Assembly: GCF_014656075.1 (NCBI RefSeq)
Contig: NZ_BNBS01000004.1
Span: 1 to 64,000, forward strand
Source: Streptomyces hydrogenans
Lineage (GTDB): Bacteria > Actinomycetota > Actinomycetes > Streptomycetales > Streptomycetaceae
Direction: 5' to 3'
Length of the DNA stretch: 64,000 nucleotides
The translations under genes were made by a program, and so were the position numbers. Positions 8,794-18,164 of this stretch are shown here, piece by piece (the stretch's first letter is position 1; each line of letters begins with the position of its first letter). Under the pieces are notes generated by a model. It was given only the letters and a program-made list of their open reading frames with translations, searched no databases and was not told the origin of the DNA.

Positions 8794-8828
8794 GGGTCCC
8801 GCCGCTCCGGGGTGGTGCGGCGGGACCC
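8794..8828. terminator. Hairpin terminator after xylH
   Basis: Perfect 12-bp stem GGGTCCCGCCGC / GCGGCGGGACCC with an 11-base loop, starting 16 bases after the xylH stop. No U-tract, as usual in Streptomyces. Confidence 0.85.
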
Positions 8829-8843
8829 GAGTGGGCCGGAGCC

Positions 8844-10139
8844 TCAGGCGCGGCCGGCGGCCTTCTGGCTGCGGCGGGAGAGGGAGTCGACGACGACCGC
8901 GGCGAGCAGGACCGAACCGGTGATCATGAACTGGACGGCGTTGCTGACGCCCATGATGTTCATGCCGGACTGGATGGAGCCGATGACGAGCGCGCCGAGC
9001 AGCGCGGACCAGACCGAGCCGCGTCCGCCGAACAGGCTCGTCCCGCCGATGACGGCGGCGGCGATCACGTTCATGAGGAGGTTGCCGCCGCCGGAGGTCT
9101 GGCTGGCGGACTGGATCTGGCCGGCGAGGAAGAGGCCGCCGACGGCCGCCATGGTGCCGGCGATCGTGAAGACGCTCATGCGGACGAACGGCACGCTGAT
9201 GCCGGCCCGTCGCGCGCCCTCGATGTTGCCGCCGACGGCGAAGATCTGGCGGCCGTAGCGCGTGCGGCGGAGCACGAAGTCGAGGACCACCAGCAGGACC
9301 AGGAAGATCAGCAGCGCCAGCGGGAGGCCCTGGTACTGGTTCAGGATGTACGCGGAGGCGAAGGCGATCGCCGCGATGACGACGGTCCGCAGCACGATCT
9401 CGGCGAGCGGGCGGGACGGCACCCGCGCGGCCTGCCGGCGCCGGGCGTCGAGCAGCGAGGCGAGCAGGAAGAGCCCGACGCCCACCGCCGCGGTCACATA
9501 GGCCGCGGCGGGGCTCTCGAAGATCGTGGAGTACAGCTCGGCGACGATGCTGTCGCCGGGGATGTTGACCGTGCCGCTGGTGCCGAGCACCTGGAGCATC
9601 AGCCCGTTCCAGGCGAGGTTGCCCGCGAGCGTGACGACGAAGGCGGGCACGCCCACCTTGGCGAAGAAGAAGCCGTGGATGAGCCCGACCGCCGCTCCCC
9701 CGGCGAGGGCGACGAGCAGCGCCAGCCACTCGTTCATGCCGTTGATGACGTTCAGCACGGCGAAGATCGCCGCGCACAGTCCGCTGACGGAGCCGACGGA
9801 GAGGTCGATCTCGCCGAGCAGGAGGACGAAGACGATGCCGACGGCGATCATGCCGGTGCCGACGATCTGCTGGCTGAGGTCGGACAGGTTCTGCGCGGAC
9901 AGGAAGGCGCTGTCCAGGCTGCCGAAGACCGTCCAGATGATGATCACGGCGATGACGACGGGCAGGGAGCCGAGTTCGCCGCTGCGCAGCTTGCGGCGGA
10001 ACTCGCCCACGTAACCGCGGAAGCCCTCCTCGCGGACGATCAGCCGGCTGTCGACGGCGGGCATCGCCTCGGGGGCCGTCTGCTGGGCGGCCGCGTCGCC
10101 GGGCTCGGACGGGCGGCGGTCGTCTCCGGCGCGCTTCAC
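8844..10139 (-). CDS. xylH: Xylose-type ABC transporter permease
   Basis: A 431-residue integral membrane permease of the RbsC/XylH (BPD_transp_2) family, which carries a pentose across the membrane using energy from XylG. Many hydrophobic helices are visible from about residue 55 on, with the family signature LLLGEIDLSVGSVSGL (about 105-120) and the C-terminal GGTSLFGGRGSVWSALLGAL. The cytoplasmic N-terminal 50 residues are longer than in RbsC, as in XylH proteins. The GTG start overlaps the xylG stop by four bases (GTGA), so it is translated by coupling. Last gene of the xylFGH operon, followed by a strong hairpin. Confidence 0.88.
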   Translation of the reverse strand: MKRAGDDRRPSEPGDAAAQQTAPEAMPAVDSRLIVREEGFRGYVGEFRRKLRSGELGSLPVVIAVIIIWTVFGSLDSAFLSAQNLSDLSQQIVGTGMIAVGIVFVLLLGEIDLSVGSVSGLCAAIFAVLNVINGMNEWLALLVALAGGAAVGLIHGFFFAKVGVPAFVVTLAGNLAWNGLMLQVLGTSGTVNIPGDSIVAELYSTIFESPAAAYVTAAVGVGLFLLASLLDARRRQAARVPSRPLAEIVLRTVVIAAIAFASAYILNQYQGLPLALLIFLVLLVVLDFVLRRTRYGRQIFAVGGNIEGARRAGISVPFVRMSVFTIAGTMAAVGGLFLAGQIQSASQTSGGGNLLMNVIAAAVIGGTSLFGGRGSVWSALLGALVIGSIQSGMNIMGVSNAVQFMITGSVLLAAVVVDSLSRRSQKAAGRA

Positions 10140-10936
10140 GGCGATCCCTCCCCGCGTGCTTCCCGCTCCTCGCGTTTGCGGGCCTGGCGCCGGGTGACGG
10201 CGCTGTCGCTGGCTCCGGTGATGGCGGAGATGATCTCCTCGGTGGTGGTGGAGCGCTTCTCGAAGAGGCCGTTGTTGCGGCCGAGGCGCAACACCGCGAT
10301 CCGGTCGGCGACCGCCATCACGTCGACCATGTTGTGGCTGATCAGGATGGTGCCGAGGCCGCGCTCACGGAGCCGTTCGACGAGGTCGAGGACCTCGGCG
10401 GTCTGCTCCACGCCCAGCGCCGCGGTCGGCTCGTCCAGGATGACGATCCTGGGGTCGCCGATGAGCGAGCGGGCGATCGCCACGGTCTGCCGCTGGCCGC
10501 CGGAGAGCGACGCGACCGGGATCCGCACCGACGGGATCCGGATGGAGAGCGTGTCCAGCAGCTCCCGGGAGCGCTGCTCCATGCGGACCTCGTCGAGCAC
10601 GCCGAAGCGGCGCAGTTCCCGGCCGAGGAAGAGGTTGCCGACCACGTCGAGGTTGTCGCAGAGCGCAAGGTCCTGGTAGACGGTGGCGATGCCGAGGCTC
10701 TGGGCGTCGTGCGGCCGGTGGATGGTGACCGGGCGGCCCTGCCACTCGATGACGCCTCCGTCGGGCGGGTTGACCCCCGCGATCGCCTTGACGGCCGTCG
10801 ACTTGCCGGCGCCGTTGTCGCCGACCAGGGCGACCACCTCACCGGCGCGGACCTCCAGGTCGAAGTCCGACAGGGCCTGGACCGCGCCGAACCTCTTGGA
10901 CACCCCCCGCAGGCTGAGCACAGGTGCTTGCGTCAC
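10136..10936 (-). CDS. xylG: Xylose-type ABC transporter ATP-binding protein
   Basis: A 266-residue single-cassette ATPase that powers pentose import. Walker A GDNGAGKST, signature LSGGQRQ, Walker B IVILDEPTAAL and the switch region ISHNM are intact. E. coli XylG has two cassettes; here only one is present, the usual arrangement for Streptomyces members, which presumably work as homodimers. The GTG at 10934-10936 (VTQAPVLSL) was chosen because the frame upstream is Arg-rich and outside the fold, and AGGAGG lies about 12 bases before it. Lies between xylF and xylH in one operon. Confidence 0.85.
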   Translation of the reverse strand: MTQAPVLSLRGVSKRFGAVQALSDFDLEVRAGEVVALVGDNGAGKSTAVKAIAGVNPPDGGVIEWQGRPVTIHRPHDAQSLGIATVYQDLALCDNLDVVGNLFLGRELRRFGVLDEVRMEQRSRELLDTLSIRIPSVRIPVASLSGGQRQTVAIARSLIGDPRIVILDEPTAALGVEQTAEVLDLVERLRERGLGTILISHNMVDVMAVADRIAVLRLGRNNGLFEKRSTTTEEIISAITGASDSAVTRRQARKREEREARGEGSP

Positions 10937-11037
10937 CTTCGACCACCGCCTCCTCGGCGGGAGCGCGCACCACCCGGCGCGTCGCACGGAGCGCGCGTCG
11001 GGCGGCACGCGTCAGGGAGCGTGCGTCAGGGGGCGCG

Positions 11038-12120
11038 TCACTCCAGTCCGGCTTCCTTGCAGGCGTCGGCGTAGGCCGGTGTGCAGATCTCGTCGACCGT
11101 GTACAGCCCGTCCTTGACGACCGTGTCCTTGATGTTGTCCTTGTCCACCACGACCGGGGTCAGCAGCGTGGCCGGGACCTTCTGGCCGCTGCCGCTGGTG
11201 ACGGTGACGGGGGTCAGGTCGTCGGGCAGCTGCTTGCCCTCGGCGAGGTCGACGGCCATGGTCGCGGCGATGTCGGCCTCCGGCTTGTACGGCTTCTCGA
11301 CCGTGATGGTCTGGGTGCCGAGCAGGATCCGCTGGATCGCGTCGAGCTGGGCGTCCTGGCCGGTCAGCGGCACGTTCATGCCGGCGGCCTTGAGGGCGGT
11401 CGCGATGCCGGCGGCCAGTCCGTCGTTGGCCGAGTAGACCCCGACGATCTTGTCCTTGCCGAGCGCGCTGATGGCGCCGGACATCTGCTGGTTGGCGTTG
11501 TTCGGGTCCCAGTTGGGGGTGTCGTACTCCTTGCCGATCTTCACCTTGCCGTCGAGGACGCTGTGCGCGCCCGCCTTGAACTCGGCGGCGTTCGGGTCGG
11601 TGGGCGAGCCGTTGTGCATGACGATCTCGCCGCTCTCCGCCTTGTCGCCGAGCGCGTCGAGCAGCGCCCTGCCCTGGAGCTCGCCGACCTTGCGGTTGTC
11701 GTACGAGACGTAGGCGTCGACGGGGCCCTGGGCGAGGCGGTCGTAGGCCACGATCTTGACCCCGGCCTTGTTCGCCTTCTCGACGGAGGACTGGATCGAC
11801 TTGGCGTCCACGGCGTCGAGGATGAGCACCTGGTCGCCCTTGGCGAGGGCGGTGTTGACCTGCTGCTGCTGGGTGGTCGCGCTCTCCGCCGCGTTGTAGT
11901 AGTCGATCTGCGCGTCGGGGGCGAGTTCCTTGATCTTCTGCTCGATGTACGGACGGTCGAACTTCTCGTACCGCGTGGTCTTGCTCTCGGGCAGCAGCAG
12001 TCCGATCTTGATCTCCTGCTTCGCCTGACCGGGCGACGTACCGGTCGCGGTCGCCACCACGCCCATCGACAGGGCCACGGTCGAGGCCACCGCTATCGCG
12101 CCTCGCAATGTACGGGTCAT
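11038..12120 (-). CDS. xylF: Xylose-type ABC transporter substrate-binding protein
   Basis: A 360-residue periplasmic-type sugar-binding protein, exported by an N-terminal signal (residues 1-33) without an obvious lipobox. It closely follows E. coli XylF in key stretches: KIVAYDRL, YVSYDNRKVGELQGRAL, a GQDAQLDAIQRILLGTQTITVEKP block and the C-terminal NNIKDTV-like DNIKDTVVKDGLY. The last part has two cysteines (CTPAYADAC) that may form a disulfide. Start ATG has AAGGAG six bases upstream. First gene of xylFGH. No regulator gene is adjacent, so control is probably by a ROK-type XylR encoded elsewhere. Confidence 0.9.
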   Translation of the reverse strand: MTRTLRGAIAVASTVALSMGVVATATGTSPGQAKQEIKIGLLLPESKTTRYEKFDRPYIEQKIKELAPDAQIDYYNAAESATTQQQQVNTALAKGDQVLILDAVDAKSIQSSVEKANKAGVKIVAYDRLAQGPVDAYVSYDNRKVGELQGRALLDALGDKAESGEIVMHNGSPTDPNAAEFKAGAHSVLDGKVKIGKEYDTPNWDPNNANQQMSGAISALGKDKIVGVYSANDGLAAGIATALKAAGMNVPLTGQDAQLDAIQRILLGTQTITVEKPYKPEADIAATMAVDLAEGKQLPDDLTPVTVTSGSGQKVPATLLTPVVVDKDNIKDTVVKDGLYTVDEICTPAYADACKEAGLE

Positions 12121-12148
12121 GGGAGGCTCCTTTCGCGCGCCCTCGACC

Positions 12149-12179
12149 CGCCCCCGCGATCCGCACGACCGCGGGGGCG
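12149..12179. terminator. Hairpin between DUF2071 gene and xylF
   Basis: Perfect 10-bp stem CGCCCCCGCG / CGCGGGGGCG with an 11-base loop. It follows the DUF2071-like gene and lies 29 bases before the xylF start, so it could end the former transcript or attenuate the latter. Confidence 0.55.
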
Positions 12180-12242
12180 CGAGCGCACCTTCGGCCTATC
12201 CCTCGACACTAGACCCAACGCGCGGAGGGGACCTCCCGAGCC

Positions 12243-13034
12243 TCAGGACCCGCCCCGCCGCTGCCGGGGTACGGCCCGCGCGGGCGGGCGCGCCGCGGCG
12301 CCGAACCGGACGGGGACCCCGGGCGAGTAGAGCACGCTCGCGGGCGGTCCGAGGGGCGCGTCGAGGCCGGCGGCGGTGAGCAGGGTCTCGTCGCACGCGA
12401 GGAGCCGGGCACGGTGCAGCGGCCAGCGGGGGTGGGTGTTCGGGAGGTAGAGAGGCCGTCCGGCGAAGGAGCTGTGCATGCCCCAGCGGGCGGTCAGGAA
12501 GTGCTCCAGGTCCGTGGGCTCCGCGACGGGTTCGCCGACCTCCACGCGGAGCGCGCTGCGGGCGCCGCGCGGCCCGGGCCAGCGGCGGTCGCTGCGGTAC
12601 GTGACGACGGCGCCGTCGCTCCGGACGCTCATCCGCGACCAGACGTAGGGGAGCCGGAAGGCCCACCGGCCGACGGCGACGGGCAGCAGCCGGGAGGCGT
12701 CGAGGGAGCGGAAGACGACGCCGCGGCGGCCGTGGCCGTCGACGGAGTAGAGCCGGACGTTCGTCTCGGGGAAGGTCCCGAGGTAGGGCAGCCCGGGCAG
12801 CCGGAACCAGCCGACCCGGTGCATGCGGAACGCGACGAGCCCCACGTACGTGACGCCGTCGAAGGTGTCGGGGACCGTGCCGGCCGGCAGCAGCGGGGCG
12901 ACGGCGGCGGGGTCCGCGGCCCAGTGGAGGAAGGCCAGGTCGAGCCAGGACTGGGTGAGCAGGGTGCGGTCCGTGCGGTGCGGCGGGTCGGCGGTGATGG
13001 GTTCGGGCTGCACGGCGGGCGGCGTCTGCGGCAT
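12243..13034 (-). CDS. DUF2071 (YqjF-like) family protein
   Basis: A 263-residue cytosolic protein. The order of motifs fits the YqjF/DUF2071 family: LLTQSWLDLAFLHWAADPAAVAPLLPAG near the start, TYVGLVAFRM, then PYLGTFPETNVRLYSVD and a final LYSPGVPVRFG. The biochemical role of the family is unknown; it has an acetoacetate-decarboxylase-like fold. The ATG at 13032-13034 gives the expected family start; upstream there is only unrelated sequence. The gene stands alone between a strong terminator (13084-13116) and the xyl operon. Confidence 0.8.
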   Translation of the reverse strand: MPQTPPAVQPEPITADPPHRTDRTLLTQSWLDLAFLHWAADPAAVAPLLPAGTVPDTFDGVTYVGLVAFRMHRVGWFRLPGLPYLGTFPETNVRLYSVDGHGRRGVVFRSLDASRLLPVAVGRWAFRLPYVWSRMSVRSDGAVVTYRSDRRWPGPRGARSALRVEVGEPVAEPTDLEHFLTARWGMHSSFAGRPLYLPNTHPRWPLHRARLLACDETLLTAAGLDAPLGPPASVLYSPGVPVRFGAAARPPARAVPRQRRGGS

Positions 13035-13083
13035 CGCAGCAGTATCCGGTACGGGGACCGGGGGACGGGCCGGGGCGCGGGAA

Positions 13084-13116
13084 GGGGTGGCCTTCCCCAC
13101 CTCGGAAGGCCACCCC
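13084..13116. terminator. Hairpin terminator after the subtilase gene
   Basis: Perfect 13-bp stem GGGGTGGCCTTCC / GGAAGGCCACCCC with a 7-base loop, 26 bases beyond the subtilase stop on the minus strand. Confidence 0.9.
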
Positions 13117-13141
13117 GGTGTCGCCCGGCTACCCGCCGCGC

Positions 13142-14341
<1,200 letters not shown>

Positions 14342-14659
14342 GAAAGGGGATCTCTCCTCGTGTTGACGTGTGGGGCGTCAAACGTTCGAGAGAACCCTGT
14401 GCGGCTTGGCAGGAGCAAATCAAGTACGAACCGGGGGTACGGGGTTATTCAACAAGGTTTCTTAAAAAGCCCTCCGCATCGTCTCCATCCCGCACACGGT
14501 CTCTCTCGAACTCCCCCGTGGAACGCGCACGTTCACGCGAGTACGAGGTCTCCGACCCCAACCGCGGCCGAGCGCGGGCCGGTTGGGCGCTTTCACGTGT
14601 CACGTCCTCCTCCGACTCGTTACGCTTCCTCCACAGCAAGCCCACACAGGGGGACCACC
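14342..14659. other. Divergent promoter region
   Basis: No gene seen. Contains a TTGACG / CGTCAA inverted repeat (14363-14381) close to the subtilase start, and an AT-rich block at 14410-14470 (AAATCAAG, GGGGTTATTCAAC, TTTCTTAAAAAG) that probably carries the promoters for both flanking genes. Confidence 0.5.
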
Positions 14660-15451
14660 GTGCGCCACCGCCTCACCTCCGCCTTCGCCCTCGTCGTCAC
14701 CGCCACCGCGTGCGCCGCACCGGGCACGGAGCGGCCCGTGGAGGACCCGAAGCCGTCGGCGACGGCGGCCGGGAAGCCTCCCGCGCCGGCCCCCTCCCCC
14801 GCCGACCCGACGCCCGACGCGACGCCCGACCCGGCGACTCCGACCCCGGAACCCCGGCTGCCGGACCTCACGCCGGTCACCGTCGACGACTGGCGGTACG
14901 GGTACGCGTGGACGGGCTTCGCCACGGACGTCGGCGGCCGCGAGGGCGAGCCGTACGACAAGCCCGGCGAGGTCCACGCCACGTTCACCGTGCGCATGAC
15001 CGCCACCGACGACCGCCGCCCCGAGATCCCCTCGCCGAACAGCCTCTGGGTCGGGCACAACTACGGCTTCACCTTCTTCGTGAAGCCCTCGAAGTTCCCC
15101 GACTGCCTGCCGCTGGACGACGTCGGCCTGTGCGAGCTGACCGCCGGGCCGTTCTACTCGGGCTGCGAGACGCTCCGGAACGACGGTGACGGCACCGCCT
15201 TCCCCTCGGGCGGATCCCTGATCATGAGCTGCCGCGTCGACGCCGTCCTCCCCGCGTCGGTGGGGCCGGGCGACTTCAAGGTCGCCGTCCGCCACGACGA
15301 GTGCTGCGAGACCGACACCGAGCACCGCACCTGGCTCCCCTTCCAGGACCTGCCCGCACCGGAACCCGCCCCCGAGACGACCGAGGACCCCGAGCGGGAA
15401 CGGGTCGAACCGCCGGTGGACCAGAGCCCCCCGCCCATCCGGTACCTGTAG
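14660..15451 (+). CDS. Secreted Pro-rich protein with conserved cysteines, possible lipoprotein
   Basis: A 263-residue exported protein of unknown function. The N-terminus is a signal sequence ending ATACAAPG; the cysteine could be a weak lipobox. Residues about 30-65 are a Pro/Thr/Ala linker (PADPTPDATPDPATP). The folded part (about 70-235) has Trp-rich (DDWRYGYAWTGF) and Cys-containing segments (DCLPLDDVGLCEL, YSGCET, SCRV, DECCE), and reads like a beta-sandwich. The tail is acidic/Pro-rich. GTG 14660 was chosen because GGGGGA lies just upstream and the signal peptide begins there. The next gene, a sigma factor, starts 20 bases after its stop, so they may be co-transcribed. Confidence 0.7.
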   Translation: MRHRLTSAFALVVTATACAAPGTERPVEDPKPSATAAGKPPAPAPSPADPTPDATPDPATPTPEPRLPDLTPVTVDDWRYGYAWTGFATDVGGREGEPYDKPGEVHATFTVRMTATDDRRPEIPSPNSLWVGHNYGFTFFVKPSKFPDCLPLDDVGLCELTAGPFYSGCETLRNDGDGTAFPSGGSLIMSCRVDAVLPASVGPGDFKVAVRHDECCETDTEHRTWLPFQDLPAPEPAPETTEDPERERVEPPVDQSPPPIRYL

Positions 15452-15471
15452 CGTCGGGGAAGGCGACGACC

Positions 15472-17082
15472 GTGGACCTCCGCCCCGCACCGCGCCGCCC
15501 GGACCTCCGAACGGCCGGAACCCCGCCCGTGCCCCCGCGCCTCGGCACCGCGCTCGCCCTCCTGGGCCGGTACGTGGAAGGACGCCGGGTCACGGAACGC
15601 GCCCGGTCCGGGGTGGTCCGGCTGACGGGCCTGACCCCCTCGGAACGGACCCGGTTCGACCGCCTGCTACGGGAAGCGGGCATCGAGGTCGAGGCGCCCG
15701 GCGCGGCCCGCGAGACCCGCCCGCCCGAGACCGCGGGGCCCGCCCGGCGCGCACCCCGCCCCGTCGCGGCGCCGTCCCGGTCCGGATCCGCCCCGGCGTC
15801 CACACCGCCCCCGCCTCCCCCCGTACCGCCCGACCTCGCGCGATCCCTGGCGGTGGCGCGGCGGGTCCTGGACGAGGACCGGAACTCCGCCCGGCCGGAC
15901 GCGCGGCTCCTCGGAGCGGCCGCGGAGGTCGGGCTGAGCGTCCTCCTGCGCGGCGGCACCGCCCGCATGGGCGTCGAGCCGTCGGCCGAGGAGATCGCCG
16001 CCCTGCCCCGCGACGACCTCCGCCGGCGGGCCTACGACTGCCTCGTCCTGCACAACCAGGGGCTCTCCCGCGCCTGCCTCAAGGGCTTCACCGGCCGGGG
16101 CCTGGAAGACGAGGACCTCGTCCAGCACGGCATGCTCGGGGTGATGCGGGCCGCGCGGAAGTTCGACCCCTCGAAGGGCTTCCGGTTCTCCACCTACGCC
16201 TGGATCTGGGTCCGGCAGAGCATGAACCGGGCCGTCGCCGAAGAGAGCACCGCCATCCGGATCCCCATGTACCTGCACGAGAGGATGCGGAAGGTCGCCC
16301 GCGCCGAGCGCGCGCTGCGGCACGCCGGCCGGCCGCGCGGGGCCGCGGACGTCGCCGTCGCCACCGGCCTGTCGGTGCGTCAGGTGGACGAGGTCCACCG
16401 GATCAGCCGGGTCACCGACTCGCTCGACCGGGAGGTCGGGGACGGGGCGAACCTCGGCGAGCTGATCGGCGCCCGCCGGCCCGTTCCCTCGGTGGTGGAG
16501 GACGTGTTCGCCCGGCTGGACGCCGCACGGCTCGCCGGCCTGCTCGCCCGCCTGACGGAGCGGGAGGCCCTCGTCGTCCGTCGCCGCGCGGGCGTCTTCG
16601 GGGAGACGGAGGCGACGCTGGAGGAGATCGGCAGGGACCTCGGCCTCAGCCGGGAGAGGATTCGCCAGATCGAGGCCGGGGCCCACGCCAAGCTGCGCGG
16701 CTTCGTCGGCGGGCCCGAGACCGGGTCCTCGAAGAGACCCGCCCGCGCGGATCGCCCCCGCCGCGGGACGCCCGGCAAGGCGACGCGGGAGACCCCGTCG
16801 CGCCCCCGGCCGAAAGCGACACCCGGAGGCGGCACCGGGAGAGCGACCCGCTCGACACCTCTGCCCCCTCCCCCGCCGTCTCCCCGCCCCGCGCCCCGAC
16901 GACGCACCCCCGCGCCCAGGCCGCCCTGGGTGTACGAGGGCGCTCCGGTGCTCCTCCTCGACGGAAGCCGTGTCTACGTCGCCCGGATCGACGAGGAGAA
17001 CTCCCGCGTCTGGTGGCGCAGTTCGCCCGCGTCGAGCACGCGGCACCCGGCCGGCTTCCACGTGCTGCGCCCCGCCCCGTGA
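15472..17082 (+). CDS. Sigma-70 family factor with long N- and C-terminal extensions
   Basis: A 536-residue RNA polymerase sigma factor. Region 2 is at about residues 187-260 (GLEDEDLVQHGMLGVMRAARKFDPSKG, then FRFSTYAWIWVRQSMNRAV), region 3 at about 262-315, and region 4 at about 356-411 (LEEIGRDLGLSRERIRQIEA). This is the pattern of primary-like or group 2/3 factors, not ECF. The extra parts are unusual: an N-terminal segment of about 75 residues that looks like a small folded domain, then a Pro-rich linker, and after region 4 a basic Pro-rich tail ending in a compact C-terminal block (about 482-536, WVYEGAPVLLLDGSRVYVARIDE, WWRSS). GTG 15472 has GGGGAAGG nine bases upstream. The stop codon is embedded in a strong terminator hairpin. 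Confidence 0.88.
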   Translation: MDLRPAPRRPDLRTAGTPPVPPRLGTALALLGRYVEGRRVTERARSGVVRLTGLTPSERTRFDRLLREAGIEVEAPGAARETRPPETAGPARRAPRPVAAPSRSGSAPASTPPPPPPVPPDLARSLAVARRVLDEDRNSARPDARLLGAAAEVGLSVLLRGGTARMGVEPSAEEIAALPRDDLRRRAYDCLVLHNQGLSRACLKGFTGRGLEDEDLVQHGMLGVMRAARKFDPSKGFRFSTYAWIWVRQSMNRAVAEESTAIRIPMYLHERMRKVARAERALRHAGRPRGAADVAVATGLSVRQVDEVHRISRVTDSLDREVGDGANLGELIGARRPVPSVVEDVFARLDAARLAGLLARLTEREALVVRRRAGVFGETEATLEEIGRDLGLSRERIRQIEAGAHAKLRGFVGGPETGSSKRPARADRPRRGTPGKATRETPSRPRPKATPGGGTGRATRSTPLPPPPPSPRPAPRRRTPAPRPPWVYEGAPVLLLDGSRVYVARIDEENSRVWWRSSPASSTRHPAGFHVLRPAP

Positions 17083-17103
17083 GCCCTTGCCGGGCTCACG
17101 GGG
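17075..17103. terminator. Hairpin terminator between convergent sigma and DeoR genes
   Basis: Perfect 12-bp stem CCCCGTGAGCCC / GGGCTCACGGGG, 5-base loop. It overlaps the last codons and stop of the sigma-factor gene and can serve both convergent genes. Confidence 0.9.
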
Positions 17104-17181
17104 CCGCGCCGGAGTCCGCGGACGGCAGGGGTCCCGGCTCCGTGTGCGCGGCTGAGCGTTCGGGACCCGGTCGCGTCCGGA

Positions 17182-17982
17182 TCAGGCTTCGTCCGCCGCG
17201 CCGGCCAGGATCAGGCGGCCCGTCTCGCGGGTCAGCACCGCGCGGGCGTCCTCGCCGAGGGCGTCGTCCGCGACGAAGTAGTCGATCTCGGAGAGCGCGG
17301 CGAAGCGGCTGAGGCCCACCACGCCCCACTTGCTGTGGTCCGCGACCACGGCCAGGCGCGCCGCGGACTCGATCAGGGCCCGGTTGGTCTGCGCCTCGGC
17401 GAGGTTCGGTGAGGTGACGCCCGCGCGCTCGGACACCCCGTGGGCCCCCATGATCAGGAGGTCCACCCGGAGCGAGCGGATGGTCTGGTCGGCCAGCGGC
17501 CCCACCAGGGCGGCCGACCTCGTCGGGGCGCCACCGGTGAGGAGTACGGCCGGGGCGCCCGCGTCCGGCTCGTCGGCGAAACCGCGCAGGAGTTCGGCGA
17601 CGGGCAGCGAGTTGGTGACGACGGTGAGCCCGGGGACGTACCGGAGCCGGGAGGCCACCGCGAAGGCGGTCGTGCCTCCGGAGACGGCCACGACGCTGCC
17701 CGGCTTCACGAGGGCGGCCGCCGCCCCGGCCACCGCGGCCTTGGCCGTCGACTCCAGACCGGCCTTGGCCTCGAAGCCGGGTTCCTCTCCGGTGGTGGAG
17801 GAGGAGGTGGCGACGGCCCCGCCGTGCACCTTCTCCAGCGTGCCGGTCCGGGCCAGCGCTTCCAGGTCCCGCCGGACGGTCATGTCCGAGACACCGAGCC
17901 GCTCGACGAGCTGGGTCACCCGCACGGCGCCGTCACGGCGCAGGAGGTCGAGGATCACCGCTCGCCGCTGCAGCGCCAGCAC
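17182..17982 (-). CDS. DeoR family transcriptional repressor
   Basis: A 266-residue DNA-binding protein. N-terminal DeoR helix-turn-helix at about residues 4-57 (RRAVILDLLRRDGAVRVTQLVERLGVSDMTVRRDLEAL, KVHGGAV) and a C-terminal sugar-phosphate-sensing DeoRC domain (VAVSGGTTAFAVASRL, VVTNS, ADHSKWG). The family typically responds to a phosphorylated sugar. The GTG at 17980-17982 was chosen because GGAGG lies upstream and the length fits the family; an ATG further upstream (inside GGAGGTATG near 18068) is out of frame and closes after a few codons. It lies downstream of the galactanase gene and points the same way, so it may control that locus or an unlinked one. Confidence 0.85.
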   Translation of the reverse strand: MLALQRRAVILDLLRRDGAVRVTQLVERLGVSDMTVRRDLEALARTGTLEKVHGGAVATSSSTTGEEPGFEAKAGLESTAKAAVAGAAAALVKPGSVVAVSGGTTAFAVASRLRYVPGLTVVTNSLPVAELLRGFADEPDAGAPAVLLTGGAPTRSAALVGPLADQTIRSLRVDLLIMGAHGVSERAGVTSPNLAEAQTNRALIESAARLAVVADHSKWGVVGLSRFAALSEIDYFVADDALGEDARAVLTRETGRLILAGAADEA

Positions 17983-18121
17983 CGGGTCCTCCGCCTCCGT
18001 GTCGTCCGTCCCGTGGGGGACCCGGCCGGCGCGAAGCCCACCGAATTCATCAGATTCGAACAGGATACATACCTCCGTGTGAGGGGCGGTGCCCGCCGCC
18101 CGGGGCGCGGGACGTGCCGGG

Positions 18122-18158
18122 GGCCGGTCCGGAAGGCGGGCCGCCGTCCGGACCGGCC
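18122..18158. terminator. Hairpin terminator after the GH30 gene
   Basis: Perfect 11-bp stem GGCCGGTCCGG / CCGGACCGGCC with a 15-base loop, seven bases beyond the GH30 stop. Confidence 0.85.
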
Positions 18159-18164
18159 GGGCCG

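Larger units (their letters stand above)
8499..8843. other. Intergenic region between xylH end and esterase start
   Basis: No gene seen. It holds the xylH terminator (8794-8828), a low-complexity GGCACGGG-rich stretch (8700-8765) with a 13-bp direct repeat GGCACCGGGCACG at 8714 and 8736, and the esterase promoter region nearer 8510-8640. Confidence 0.6.
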
